A stretch of DNA of 64,000 bases from Streptomyces scopuliridis RB72 (GTDB taxonomy: Bacteria; Actinomycetota; Actinomycetes; Streptomycetales; Streptomycetaceae). The stretch spans positions 186,001 to 250,000 of the forward strand of contig NZ_JOEI01000005.1 in NCBI RefSeq assembly GCF_000718095.1. Reading direction: 5' to 3'. Below the pieces are notes generated by a model, which had not been told where the DNA came from, did no database searches, and worked only from the letters and a program-made list of their open reading frames with translations. Below are positions 6,442 to 13,926 of the stretch, piece after piece (position 1 is the first letter of the stretch; each line of letters begins with the position of its first letter). A program made the position numbers and the translations under genes.

Positions 6442-8646
6442 TCAGAGCAGGGCGTCGGCGGTGATGGGAAGTTCGCGTACGCGGTGCCCCGTGGCGTGGA
6501 AGACGGCGTTGGCGATGGCCGGTGCCACGCCGACCAGGACGACTTCGCCCAGGCCCTTGACGCCGAGCGGGTCGGCGTCCATGTCCTCGCCCTGGAGGTA
6601 GATCGCTTTGAGGTCGATGATGTCGGCGTTGACGGGGACGAGGTAGTCGGCGAGGTTGGCGTTGACGATGCGGCCGTCGCGGTGGTCGGTGACGGTGTGT
6701 TCCAGCAGTGCCTGTCCGATGCCGCCGACCATGCCGCCGATGGCCTGGCTCTCGGCAAGCTTCGGGCTGATGATCCGGCCGGCGTCGTAGACGCCGAGCA
6801 TCCGCCGTACCCGGACCAGACCGAGCCGGGCGTCGACGGCGACCTCGGCGAACACCGCGGCGTAGGCCTCGATGGTGAACCGGTTCTGCACCGGGGTGTA
6901 GGTGCCGAGAACCTCCAGACCGGCGCGGTCGTTGCGGGCCAGGAGCTGCTGATAGGTCTCCCCGCGGGACGGGTTGTCCGGCACGTGCAGCCGGCCGTTC
7001 CGCACGACCACGGTGCCGGCGTCGGCGCCGTACAGCGGCGATCGTTCATCCTCGACGGCGAGTCGGATCGCCTGTTGTCGTAGCTGGTCGGCGCCGTTCA
7101 GGACGGCGGATCCGACGCTGGCCATGGTCAGGGAGCCACCGTGCAGGGGGGCGTTGGGCATGAGGGAGTCGCCGAGCCGGAAGGTCACCCTGCGCATGGG
7201 CAGGCCGAGGGCGTCGGCGGCGACCTGAGTCATGGAGGTGTAGGTGCCCGGTCCCATGTCGCTGGTGGCGGACTCGACCAGCGCGCTGCCGTCGGCGTCG
7301 AGCCGGACCCTGGCCTGGGCAGGATTTCGCAGGGTGTGGTAGACGCCGGTGGCCACGCCGGTGCCGATCAGCCAGTCGCCGTCGCGGGTGGCGCGGGGCT
7401 TCGGGTCGCGCCGGTCCCAGCCGAACTCGCGGGCGCCGGTGGTGTAGCACTCACGCAGCCTGCGTGTGGAGAACGCGTTGCCGTTCGACGGGTCCGCCTC
7501 CGGTTCATTGCGCACGCGCAGTTCGATGGGGTCGATGCCGAGTTCGTAGGAGAGTTCGTCCATCGCCGACTCGATGGCGTAGGCGGCGGTGGCGAAGCCG
7601 GGGCCGCGCATGGCAACCGGGGTGTTCACGTCCAGCCGCGCCGTCCGGTACGTCTGGCTGACGTTGGGTGTGTCGTAGAGCACCTGCCCCAGCGGCAGGA
7701 TCCCGCGCTCGCCGAACGGCTCGTACGTCGAGGTCTCGGTCCGCATGTCGTGGACCATGGCACTCACGCGCCCGCTGCGGTCGCTGCCCAGGCTCAGCTG
7801 GTACTCGCACGCGGGCCGGAAGCCCGTCCCGAAGTACTGCTGCCTGCGGCTCAGTACGAGTTTGACCGGCCGCCGCGTCTCGCGGGCGGCGAGGGCGGCG
7901 ATCGTGGTGTGCGGCCAGGTCCGCAGACCGCTGCCGAAGGCGCCGCCGACGAACGGCGAGATGACCCGTACGGACTCCAGCGGGATCCCGAACACGGCGG
8001 CGAGTTCCGTCTGGGTGCCGCCGATCACCCACTGGGTCTTGTCCCACACTGTGAGCCGGTCGCCGTCCCAGCGAGCGACGGTGGCGTGCGGCTCCATCGG
8101 GTTGTGATGGTTGCGGGCGAGCCGGTACGTCATCTCCATGCGTACGGCCGCGGAGTCCAGGGCCGCCTGTGCGTCGCCGCGCGCGTAGGTCGTGGGGGTG
8201 TTCGTCGGGACGTCAGGGTCACTCAGGTCGGTCGACGGCGGCTGGGCGTCATAGACGACCTTGACCAGGCTCGCCGCGTGCTGAGCGGCCTCCAGCGTAG
8301 TGGCGACCGCGACCGCGACCGGCTGTCCGTGGAAGAGGATCTGGTCGTCCTGGAAGACCCGCAGGCGTCGCCCGCCCGCCGGGTTGTTCGAGCCCGCGTT
8401 GTCGCGGTACGGCAGTGTGGGGGCGTTGCGGTGGGTGATGACCCTGATGACTCCGGGCTGCGCCTCGGCGGCGCCGGTGTCGATGCCGGAGATCCGTCCG
8501 CGGCCGATGCCACTGTCGACGATGACGGCGTGGACCACACCCTCGGGGTGGTGGTCGGCGGCGTAGTCGGCCCCGCCGGTCACTTTCAGGCGTCCGTCGA
8601 CGCGGGACAGCGGGGCGCCAACGCTGGCTTGCGGCTGGGGGCTCAT
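6442..8646 (-). CDS. Molybdenum hydroxylase large subunit (PaoC/YagR-like, xanthine dehydrogenase family)
   Basis: This 734-residue catalytic subunit binds the molybdopterin cofactor and hydroxylates aldehydes or heterocycles. It begins GAPLSRVDGRLKVTGGADYA as this family does, has FVGGAFGSG (Mo-binding glycine loop), MRGPGFATAAYAIE, and ends with GVKGLGEVVLVG, whose Glu is the catalytic base, then the usual short tail. Its length is right for the monomeric-type large subunit of three-subunit enzymes. The start ATG overlaps the stop of the FAD-subunit gene (ATGA). The 2Fe-2S partner carries a Tat signal, so the folded complex is likely exported with it, as for E. coli PaoABC. The substrate is unknown. 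Confidence 0.9.
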   Translation of the reverse strand: MSPQPQASVGAPLSRVDGRLKVTGGADYAADHHPEGVVHAVIVDSGIGRGRISGIDTGAAEAQPGVIRVITHRNAPTLPYRDNAGSNNPAGGRRLRVFQDDQILFHGQPVAVAVATTLEAAQHAASLVKVVYDAQPPSTDLSDPDVPTNTPTTYARGDAQAALDSAAVRMEMTYRLARNHHNPMEPHATVARWDGDRLTVWDKTQWVIGGTQTELAAVFGIPLESVRVISPFVGGAFGSGLRTWPHTTIAALAARETRRPVKLVLSRRQQYFGTGFRPACEYQLSLGSDRSGRVSAMVHDMRTETSTYEPFGERGILPLGQVLYDTPNVSQTYRTARLDVNTPVAMRGPGFATAAYAIESAMDELSYELGIDPIELRVRNEPEADPSNGNAFSTRRLRECYTTGAREFGWDRRDPKPRATRDGDWLIGTGVATGVYHTLRNPAQARVRLDADGSALVESATSDMGPGTYTSMTQVAADALGLPMRRVTFRLGDSLMPNAPLHGGSLTMASVGSAVLNGADQLRQQAIRLAVEDERSPLYGADAGTVVVRNGRLHVPDNPSRGETYQQLLARNDRAGLEVLGTYTPVQNRFTIEAYAAVFAEVAVDARLGLVRVRRMLGVYDAGRIISPKLAESQAIGGMVGGIGQALLEHTVTDHRDGRIVNANLADYLVPVNADIIDLKAIYLQGEDMDADPLGVKGLGEVVLVGVAPAIANAVFHATGHRVRELPITADALL

Positions 8647-9626
8647 CGGCTTCCTCCTACGATGCGCAGCTGGCGCTCGACGGTACGTTTGAGCAGGTCG
8701 ACCTTGAACCGGTTGTGTTCCAGCGGGCGGGCGCCGTCAGCCGCCCGCGCGGCGGCCGCCGTCCACAGGGCCTCGGAGGGGCGTTCACCGATGAGGTGGC
8801 GCTCGACGGCGGACAGCTTCCACGGCACGGTACCGACACCGCCGGCGGCGACCCTCGCCTCGCGGATAACGCCGCCGCGGACATGCAGGGCTACGGCGGC
8901 GGAGGTGAGGGCGAACTCGTACGACTGCCGGTCACGCACCTTCAGGTACCCGGACACGAGGGGGCGAGGGTGGACCGGAATCTCCACCGCGGTAATCAAC
9001 TCGCCTCTGTGGATGGCCTGTTCGCGGTGTGGGGTGCTGCCGGGTCGCAGCAGGAAGTCCGCGAAGCCGATACTCCGCTCCCGCCCGTCCGAGCCCAGCA
9101 CATGGACTCGCGCCTCCAGCGCCGCGAAGGCCACCGCGGCATCGGAGGGATGCGTGGCCACACAGTCACCGGAGGTGCCGAGGATCGCGTGGGTACGGTT
9201 GACGCCCTTCAGCGCGGCGCACCCCGAGCCGGGCTCACGCTTGTTGCAGGCGGCCGTCACATCACGGAAGTACGCGCAGCGAGTGCGCTGCATGATGTTG
9301 CCGCCGATGGTCGCCATATTCCGCAGCTGCGCCGAGGCGCTCAGCTCCAGCGCCTGCGAGATCACCGGGAAGGTGGTGCGCACCTTGGAGTCGGCGGCGG
9401 CCTCGGCCATCCGCACCAGGGCACCGATGCGCAGGCCGCCGCGCCCGGTGACCGTGATCCCGCGCAGCGGCAGACCGCTGATGTCGACGAGGGTGTCCGG
9501 ACGTTCGACGGTCTCACGCATCAGGTCGACGAGCGTGGTGCCGCCGGCGATGTAACGCCCTCCGCTGCGGCCCGCGTTGAGGGCTTCGCGGGTGGTGGAG
9601 ACCTTGGTGTAGGAGAAGGGATGCAT
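8643..9626 (-). CDS. Molybdenum hydroxylase FAD-binding subunit (PaoB/YagS-like) with extra Fe-S motif
   Basis: This 327-residue subunit passes electrons from the 2Fe-2S clusters to FAD. GGRYIAGGTTLVDLM (about residues 22-36) and LRNMATIGGNIMQRT (about 101-115) are the two FAD motifs. Between TIGGN and the CO-dehydrogenase-like C-terminal domain lies a Cys-rich insert (RCAYFRDVTAACNKREPGSGC) with the spacing of the 4Fe-4S-binding insert of E. coli PaoB and 4-hydroxybenzoyl-CoA reductase. This supports a Pao-type aldehyde oxidoreductase over a plain xanthine dehydrogenase. It has no signal of its own, so it would be carried out by the Tat-tagged subunit. The gene sits 12 nt downstream of that subunit's gene. 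Confidence 0.9.
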   Translation of the reverse strand: MHPFSYTKVSTTREALNAGRSGGRYIAGGTTLVDLMRETVERPDTLVDISGLPLRGITVTGRGGLRIGALVRMAEAAADSKVRTTFPVISQALELSASAQLRNMATIGGNIMQRTRCAYFRDVTAACNKREPGSGCAALKGVNRTHAILGTSGDCVATHPSDAAVAFAALEARVHVLGSDGRERSIGFADFLLRPGSTPHREQAIHRGELITAVEIPVHPRPLVSGYLKVRDRQSYEFALTSAAVALHVRGGVIREARVAAGGVGTVPWKLSAVERHLIGERPSEALWTAAAARAADGARPLEHNRFKVDLLKRTVERQLRIVGGSR

Positions 9627-9638
9627 GACGGTGGGCCC

Positions 9639-10271
9639 TCATTTCCCGCGTGCGGCGTGGTCGACCGCGCGGACGATCTTGGTGTAGCAGCCGCAGCGGC
9701 AGATGTTGCCGCTCATCCACTCCCGGATCTCCTCGGCGGAGCCGGTGTGGCCTTCCTTGATGCAACCGACGCCGGACATGATCTGCCCTGACGTGCAGAA
9801 CCCACACTGGAAGGCGTCCTGGTCGATGAAGGCCTGCTGCAACGCGTGCAGGTCCTCGCCGTCGGCGAGCCCCTCGATCGTGGTGACCTCGGCCCCGTCC
9901 AGCCGTACTGCCAGCGTGAGGCAGGAGTTGACCCGCTGCCCGTCGACCAGGACCGTACAGGCGCCGCACGCGCCGGCGTTGCAGCCCTTCTTTGATCCCG
10001 TAAGGTCCAGGTGCTCACGCAGCAGATCCAGCAACGAGGTCCGGTTGTCGACCATGACGGTGTGCCGCACACCGTTGACCGTCAACGACACACGGCCACT
10101 GGGTGGTTCGGCAGCGGACTCATCACCGAGAGCGTTCGGTCCCACGAACAGGCCGCCGGCCACCACGGCACCACCGGCCAGGGTGGTCGTCGCGATGAAT
10201 GTCCGTCGGGACGTGGTGAACGGGGCCCTGGTGGGGGGAGAAACAGTTGACTCGGGAAGTTCGGTAGACAT
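9639..10271 (-). CDS. Tat-exported 2Fe-2S subunit of the molybdenum hydroxylase (PaoA/YagT-like)
   Basis: From the ATG at 10271 this is a 210-residue protein with a twin-arginine signal (TSRRTFIATTTLAGGAVVAGG, about residues 18-38). After the signal, CNAGACGACTVLVDGQRVNSC is split by the usual spacing to bind the first 2Fe-2S cluster; QCGFCTSGQ and NICRCGCY bind the second. The Tat signal on the small Fe-S subunit is exactly the E. coli PaoA arrangement, which sends the whole complex across the membrane. The frame is open upstream, but that part reads like non-coding sequence and GAGAGAGTGG precedes the chosen start. Confidence 0.92.
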   Translation of the reverse strand: MSTELPESTVSPPTRAPFTTSRRTFIATTTLAGGAVVAGGLFVGPNALGDESAAEPPSGRVSLTVNGVRHTVMVDNRTSLLDLLREHLDLTGSKKGCNAGACGACTVLVDGQRVNSCLTLAVRLDGAEVTTIEGLADGEDLHALQQAFIDQDAFQCGFCTSGQIMSGVGCIKEGHTGSAEEIREWMSGNICRCGCYTKIVRAVDHAARGK

Positions 10272-10338
10272 GCCCACTCTCTCGATCTCACTGTCCGGGG
10301 ACAAAAGACGGGTTCCACTCATGGGCGGAGATAGTGCG

Positions 10339-10791
10339 TCAGCCGGCCGCCTCCGCCTCGATCCGCCGGAGTGCGGCATTGAACCCGTCGGGCGTAAGAC
10401 TCGAACCCGCGACGTGGTCCAGCCTCACCTCATCGATGACCTTGCCAACGACAAGACGCGGGACCGCATCGGCGAAACGCTCCTGAAAGTCACGCGACGT
10501 CGGATCCGTCGCCTGCGGGGTCACCTCGACCGAAGTGATCGCATCGTCGTCGAGAGTCAAGGACACCCTGATACTCGATGGACCACTCCCGTACTCCCCT
10601 GCCGCGCTGTAGTCACCGTTCTCGTACGTTGGGCCTTCGCTCAACGACGATCTGGAGTCGGTGACACCACCGCTCCGTTCGGGCGCCGCCCCCTGCCCCT
10701 CCGGATCCGTCGCCGAGCATGCGGCGGCGGACATGGTTACGGAGATTCCCACCATCGTCGCCGTCGCGATCTTCTTGCGCAGAGCTGCCAT
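10339..10791 (-). CDS. FMN-binding-domain lipoprotein, likely ApbE substrate
   Basis: This 150-residue lipoprotein has a Sec-type signal ending in lipobox SAAAC (Cys25), a low-complexity linker and a small FMN-bind domain (about residues 55-148: YENGDYSAAGEYG...SIRVSLTLDDDAITSVEV). The motif HVAGSSLTPDGFNAAL (127-142) matches the flavin attachment signature; Ser131 or Thr133 is the likely FMN anchor. It is the first gene of a five-gene minus-strand operon that ends with apbE. It probably shuttles electrons between the exported molybdenum hydroxylase and the membrane flavocytochrome or another acceptor; that role is inference from domain and context. Confidence 0.85.
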   Translation of the reverse strand: MAALRKKIATATMVGISVTMSAAACSATDPEGQGAAPERSGGVTDSRSSLSEGPTYENGDYSAAGEYGSGPSSIRVSLTLDDDAITSVEVTPQATDPTSRDFQERFADAVPRLVVGKVIDEVRLDHVAGSSLTPDGFNAALRRIEAEAAG

Positions 10792-10915
10792 GTCTCTCGT
10801 CGTCCTTCCATCGGCTCGATCAGCGCGGGGCAGCGTCAGCCGACAAGGGGGCGTGACCGATCGGTTGCCGTCATGGTCTCCATCCTGCGTTCAGCCTGCT
10901 GGTTTCGCGTGCCGC

Positions 10916-10970
10916 GTGGCAGGCCGCGTTGTGCCAGGCAGTGACGTTCCACGGTGTGATACGGCACCCC
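10916..10970 (+). repeat. 55-nt dispersed repeat, copy C (inverted relative to A and B)
   Basis: It reads GTGGCAGGCCGCGTTGTGCC... and ends ATACGGCACCCC on the plus strand, aligning gap-free with copies A and B on the minus strand 9 kb away. It lies 20 nt from the end of the decayed transposase at 10990-11190. The three copies therefore flank the flavin island in opposite orientations. Confidence 0.7.
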
Positions 10971-10989
10971 TGGCACCTGTCCATCAAGT

Positions 10990-11190
10990 CAAGAGAGCGC
11001 AAAGCTGAAGGGCTTGATACACCAGCGCCAGAGCGGCAGCGGTGACTGTACGGGGTGGCTTCGGTGGTTCGAATGCGCCAGGGTGAACTGCCGTAACGGA
11101 CCGCCGTAGCGGTCCGAAGTGGGCCTCGATCGGTTTGGCCCAGGAGGCGTTGGCCGGGGTGAAGCACAGCTCGACCTTGTTCTCTTTCCG
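10990..11190 (-). pseudogene. Remnant of an IS630-type transposase, frameshifted
   Basis: On the minus strand one frame reads NKVELCFTPANASWAKPIEAHFGPLR, here in two parts: ELCFTPANASWAKPIE and AHFGPLR (about 11098-11184). A neighbouring frame then continues LRQFTLAHSNHRSHPVQS (about 11040-11100). These are consecutive blocks of the C-terminal catalytic region of IS630/Tc1-type transposases (FTPTYASWANPIEAHFGPLRQFTL... in intact copies, quoted from memory of the family). A frameshift near 11100 and the absence of any N-terminal part show that it is dead. No terminal inverted repeats are evident. Confidence 0.75.
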
Positions 11191-11233
11191 AGACCTTGCC
11201 AGGCCAGCAGAAGCCACCCTATCCTCACCAGCA

Positions 11234-11245
11234 GAAAGCGCTTTC
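11234..11245. promoter_or_regulatory. Perfect 12-bp palindrome GAAAGCGCTTTC, LacI-type operator candidate
   Basis: GAAAGC|GCTTTC lies about 210 nt upstream of the pectate lyase start. LacI/GalR regulators bind palindromes with a central CG, and Streptomyces polysaccharide-degrading genes often use them. No LacI gene is in the window, so the regulator would act from elsewhere. Confidence 0.45.
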
Positions 11246-11456
11246 CCTCTTTGTGATCCTCGTTCCGGTGAAGGTGAAGTCACGGCGATTTGCCGCGACT
11301 TCACATATGAGCTGCCACCGATCCGACGCGGGGCCGCACCCAGGACGCCGACACGCCATGGAGCACTGTTTCAACGGCGACGGCTTCCCCCGAAGAACTG
11401 ACATGTTCACGCCATGCTGCAACTCGGTACTCGACGACGAATAAGGAGAGACGGAC

Positions 11457-12560
11457 ATGAAGAAACCAGTCGCACTGCGACTCTATGCGGCGCTGGCCAC
11501 GGCGGCCCTCGCGGCCGCGACCGGTGCGGTTGTGTCGATGCCCTCGGCATCGGCCGCATCCGGTAGCGCCACCGGCTACGCGACCCAGAACGGTGGGACC
11601 ACCGGCGGGGCGGGCGGGCAGACCGTGCGGGCCACTACAGGGACCGCGATCCATCAGGCCCTGTGCGGCCGGGCCAGTAGCAGCACGCCGATCACCATCG
11701 AGGTCGAGGGGACCATCAACCACGGCAACACCGCCAAGGTGTCGGGCGACAGCTGCAACACCGCCGCCGGCGTGATCGAGCTCAAGCAGATCAGCAACGT
11801 CACGATCTTAGGCGTCGGCAGCGGAGCCGTCTTCGATCAACTGGGCATCCACATCCGCGAGTCCAGCAACATCATCATCCAGAACGTGACTGTTCGGAAC
11901 GTCAAGAAGTCCGGCTCGCCCACGTCGAACGGGGGTGACGCCATCGGCATGGAGCGGAACGTCCGCAACGTCTGGGTCGATCACACCACCCTGGAGGCGT
12001 CGGGTGGGGAGTCGGAAGGGTTCGACGGCCTCTTCGACATGAAGGACAACACCCAGTACGTCACCCTCTCCTACAGCATCCTGCGCAACTCCGGCCGTGG
12101 GGGTCTCGTCGGGTCCAGTGAGAGCGAGCTCTCGAACGGCTTCATCACGTACCACCACAACCTGTACGAGAACATCGACTCCCGCACGCCCTTGCTGCGT
12201 GGTGGCATAGCCCACATCTACAACAACTACTACGTGAAGCTCAACGAGTCCGGCATCAACTCCCGTGCCGGGGCCCGGGCCAAGGTGGACAACAACTACT
12301 TCAAGGACTCCAAGGACGTCCTGGGCACCTTCTACACCGACGCGGCCGGGTACTGGCAGGTCAGCGGCAACACGTTCGACAACGTGACCTGGTCCAGCCC
12401 CAGTGGCGAGAACAACCCCGCCGGGCCCGACCCGCAGTCCAACACCACTGTCAGTATTCCTTACTCCTACAGCCTCGACGGGGCCGGCTGCGTGCCCGAC
12501 ATCGTGAGCCGGACGGCAGGCGCCGGCAAGGGGCTGCAGGTGTCGAACGGCAACTGCTAG
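11457..12560 (+). CDS. Secreted pectate lyase (polysaccharide lyase family 1)
   Basis: This is a 367-residue enzyme that cleaves polygalacturonate by beta-elimination outside the cell. The signal peptide runs to about ASAASG (residue 34). The mature part is a right-handed parallel beta-helix: ITIEVEGTI, GDAIGMERNVRNVWVDHTTLE (cut here at GMERNVRNVWVDH, the Ca-binding region), GFDGLFDMKD, ITYHHNLYENIDSRTPLLRGG with the catalytic Arg region RTPLLR, and AHIYNNYY. An AAGGAGAGA ribosome-binding site precedes the ATG. Two Cys near the N-terminal third and two at the C-terminal end suggest disulfides. Expression probably responds to plant sugar via the palindrome at 11234-11245. Confidence 0.93.
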   Translation: MKKPVALRLYAALATAALAAATGAVVSMPSASAASGSATGYATQNGGTTGGAGGQTVRATTGTAIHQALCGRASSSTPITIEVEGTINHGNTAKVSGDSCNTAAGVIELKQISNVTILGVGSGAVFDQLGIHIRESSNIIIQNVTVRNVKKSGSPTSNGGDAIGMERNVRNVWVDHTTLEASGGESEGFDGLFDMKDNTQYVTLSYSILRNSGRGGLVGSSESELSNGFITYHHNLYENIDSRTPLLRGGIAHIYNNYYVKLNESGINSRAGARAKVDNNYFKDSKDVLGTFYTDAAGYWQVSGNTFDNVTWSSPSGENNPAGPDPQSNTTVSIPYSYSLDGAGCVPDIVSRTAGAGKGLQVSNGNC

Positions 12561-12601
12561 GCCCTGTCCGGCCGATCTTCGCGGGCCCGCGACGCCCGCA
12601 C

Positions 12602-12641
12602 CCGGGGTACCTCCCCGGCCCCCAGGGCCGAGGGGGACCTC
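12602..12641. repeat. Short palindromic intergenic element (second copy lies inside sucD)
   Basis: It contains TACCTCCCCGGCCCCCAGGG and the complementary arm CCGAGGGGGACC and can fold into a GC-rich hairpin just after the pectate lyase gene, where it may act as a terminator. The same element, about 85% identical by eye, is present in the coding sequence of the SucD gene at 19971-20012. Confidence 0.65.
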
Positions 12642-13017
12642 GCCGCGTTGTCGGAGTCGCGCGAGCATGACTGAGTGGCACCAGCGGTACATCGAAGTAG
12701 CCTGCGCCCTCAGCAAGTCGCAGGTCACCCAGGGCCGGACCCCAGCGGTTCAGCTCATCACCCGCCCCGGTTCGATCGTCGCCAGGGAGCGGCGACCGAT
12801 TGCACCTGAGCCGGTCGGAAGCCACCTGCTGGGGGGGGAGCCGCCGCCCGGTTCGGTGAGCGAGATCATCGAGATCGGCCTGACACAGCCGGAGGTGGAA
12901 CAGGGCGTGACCTTCGCCGAGGCGTGTCGGGCGCTCGTGGCGGACCTGGCCGACCGCTGGTCAGTGCGGGACCGCGTCCCCGTCGCAGGACGATCCGCGC
13001 CGAGGACGCGCGTCCGG
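12642..13017. other. Non-coding or decayed stretch between pectate lyase and the two-component genes
   Basis: One plus-strand frame contains a protein-like stretch (SEIIEIGLTQPEVEQG, about 12860-12910) but has no start signal of quality. It continues as antisense to the response regulator, so I do not call it a gene. It may be a fragment of a lost gene. Confidence 0.4.
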
Positions 13018-13248
13018 TCAACCGATCGCGAGCCAGGGAGTCCAGCCGCTCTCGTGCACCTTCGGCCCGGTCGCGCCGTTCCGGGTGACCACCCGGAACT
13101 GGATCTTGCCGTCCTCGCGCATGTCGTAGTTGCAGCAGCCGGCCGCTCCCGCGCCGTTGGCCCGGTGACACTCACCGTCGGGGCGGTCGTAGTTGAACCG
13201 GAAGCCGACGATCACCCGAAGTCCATCGCTCCTTGCGCGGTGCCCCAC
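13018..13248 (-). CDS. Hypothetical protein, probably a C-terminal remnant of a secreted protein
   Basis: This 76-codon minus-strand frame starts at GTG 13248. The segment FRFNYDRPDGECHRANG...GCCNYDMREDGKIQFRVV followed by HESGWTPWLAIG looks like a genuine folded domain with Cys pairs, rather than an antisense frame. The first ten residues look artificial and no signal peptide remains, so it may have lost its N-terminus. It lies 6 nt downstream of the response regulator stop. I do not recognise the family. Confidence 0.45.
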   Translation of the reverse strand: MGHRARSDGLRVIVGFRFNYDRPDGECHRANGAGAAGCCNYDMREDGKIQFRVVTRNGATGPKVHESGWTPWLAIG

Positions 13249-13254
13249 GCCCTG

Positions 13255-13926
13255 TCAGACGGTCGGAGCGTCGGCGATGCGGTAGCCCACCCCGGGCGTC
13301 GTCGTGATGACCGGCGGGCTGCCCAGCTTGCGGCGCAACCGGCCGATGGTGACGGTCACGGTGTTGGTGAACGGGTCGGCGTTCTCGTCCCACACTTGTT
13401 CCAGGAGGTCCTCGGCGCTCAGGAAGCCTGGGCCGGCGCGCAGCAGCGCCTCCAGGACGGCGAACTCCTTGACGGACAGCTCCAGCGGACGGCCGTCGCG
13501 GAGGGCGGTCCGGCGTACCGGGTCGAGTTCCAGGCCGGCGGCGCGCAGCGTGCGGGCCCGGGCGGCCGGCCTGCGGCGGGCCAGGGACCGGATGCGCAGG
13601 ATCAGCTCCGGGAAGTGGAAGGGCTTGGCGAGGTAGTCGTCGGCGCCGAGGGTGAGACCGCTGACCCGGTCGCCGGGTGCCCCGGCCGCGGTCAGCATCA
13701 GCACCATCGCGCGATCGTCCCGCTCGGTGATCATCTGGCAGAGCGTGTCGCCGTGGATGCCGGGCAGGTCGCGGTCGAGGACCACCACGTCGTACGTGTT
13801 CAGGTCGAGCTTGGCGGCGGCGGCCAGACCGTCGTGCGCGACGTCGACGGCCATCCCCTGATCCCGTAGTCCCTCGGCGACGACCTCGGCGAGCGACCGC
13901 GCGTCCTCCACGACCAGAACCCTCAC
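13255..13926 (-). CDS. OmpR-family response regulator
   Basis: This 223-residue regulator starts at GTG 13926, which overlaps the kinase stop (GTGA). The receiver domain has the acidic pocket VVED (residues 5-8), phospho-acceptor Asp51 (VVLDRDLPG) and the conserved Lys in DDYLAKPF (about 104). The C-terminal winged helix (about 125-220) has ELSVKEFAVLEALL, VTVTIGRLRRKLG and TTPGVGYRI. The phosphorylated protein should bind DNA as a dimer. The divergent ABC-permease-like gene at 15200 is the most likely target. The longer frame upstream only adds sequence from the kinase gene. Confidence 0.93.
   Translation of the reverse strand: MRVLVVEDARSLAEVVAEGLRDQGMAVDVAHDGLAAAAKLDLNTYDVVVLDRDLPGIHGDTLCQMITERDDRAMVLMLTAAGAPGDRVSGLTLGADDYLAKPFHFPELILRIRSLARRRPAARARTLRAAGLELDPVRRTALRDGRPLELSVKEFAVLEALLRAGPGFLSAEDLLEQVWDENADPFTNTVTVTIGRLRRKLGSPPVITTTPGVGYRIADAPTV

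Noticed and set aside
7141..9555. Plus-strand open frame of 804 codons
   Set aside because: Antisense to the molybdenum hydroxylase genes, which have full cofactor motifs on the minus strand.
12667..13869. Plus-strand frame of 400 codons with a protein-like stretch
   Set aside because: Only about 20 residues look natural; the rest is antisense to the response regulator. Mentioned as a possible remnant, not a gene.
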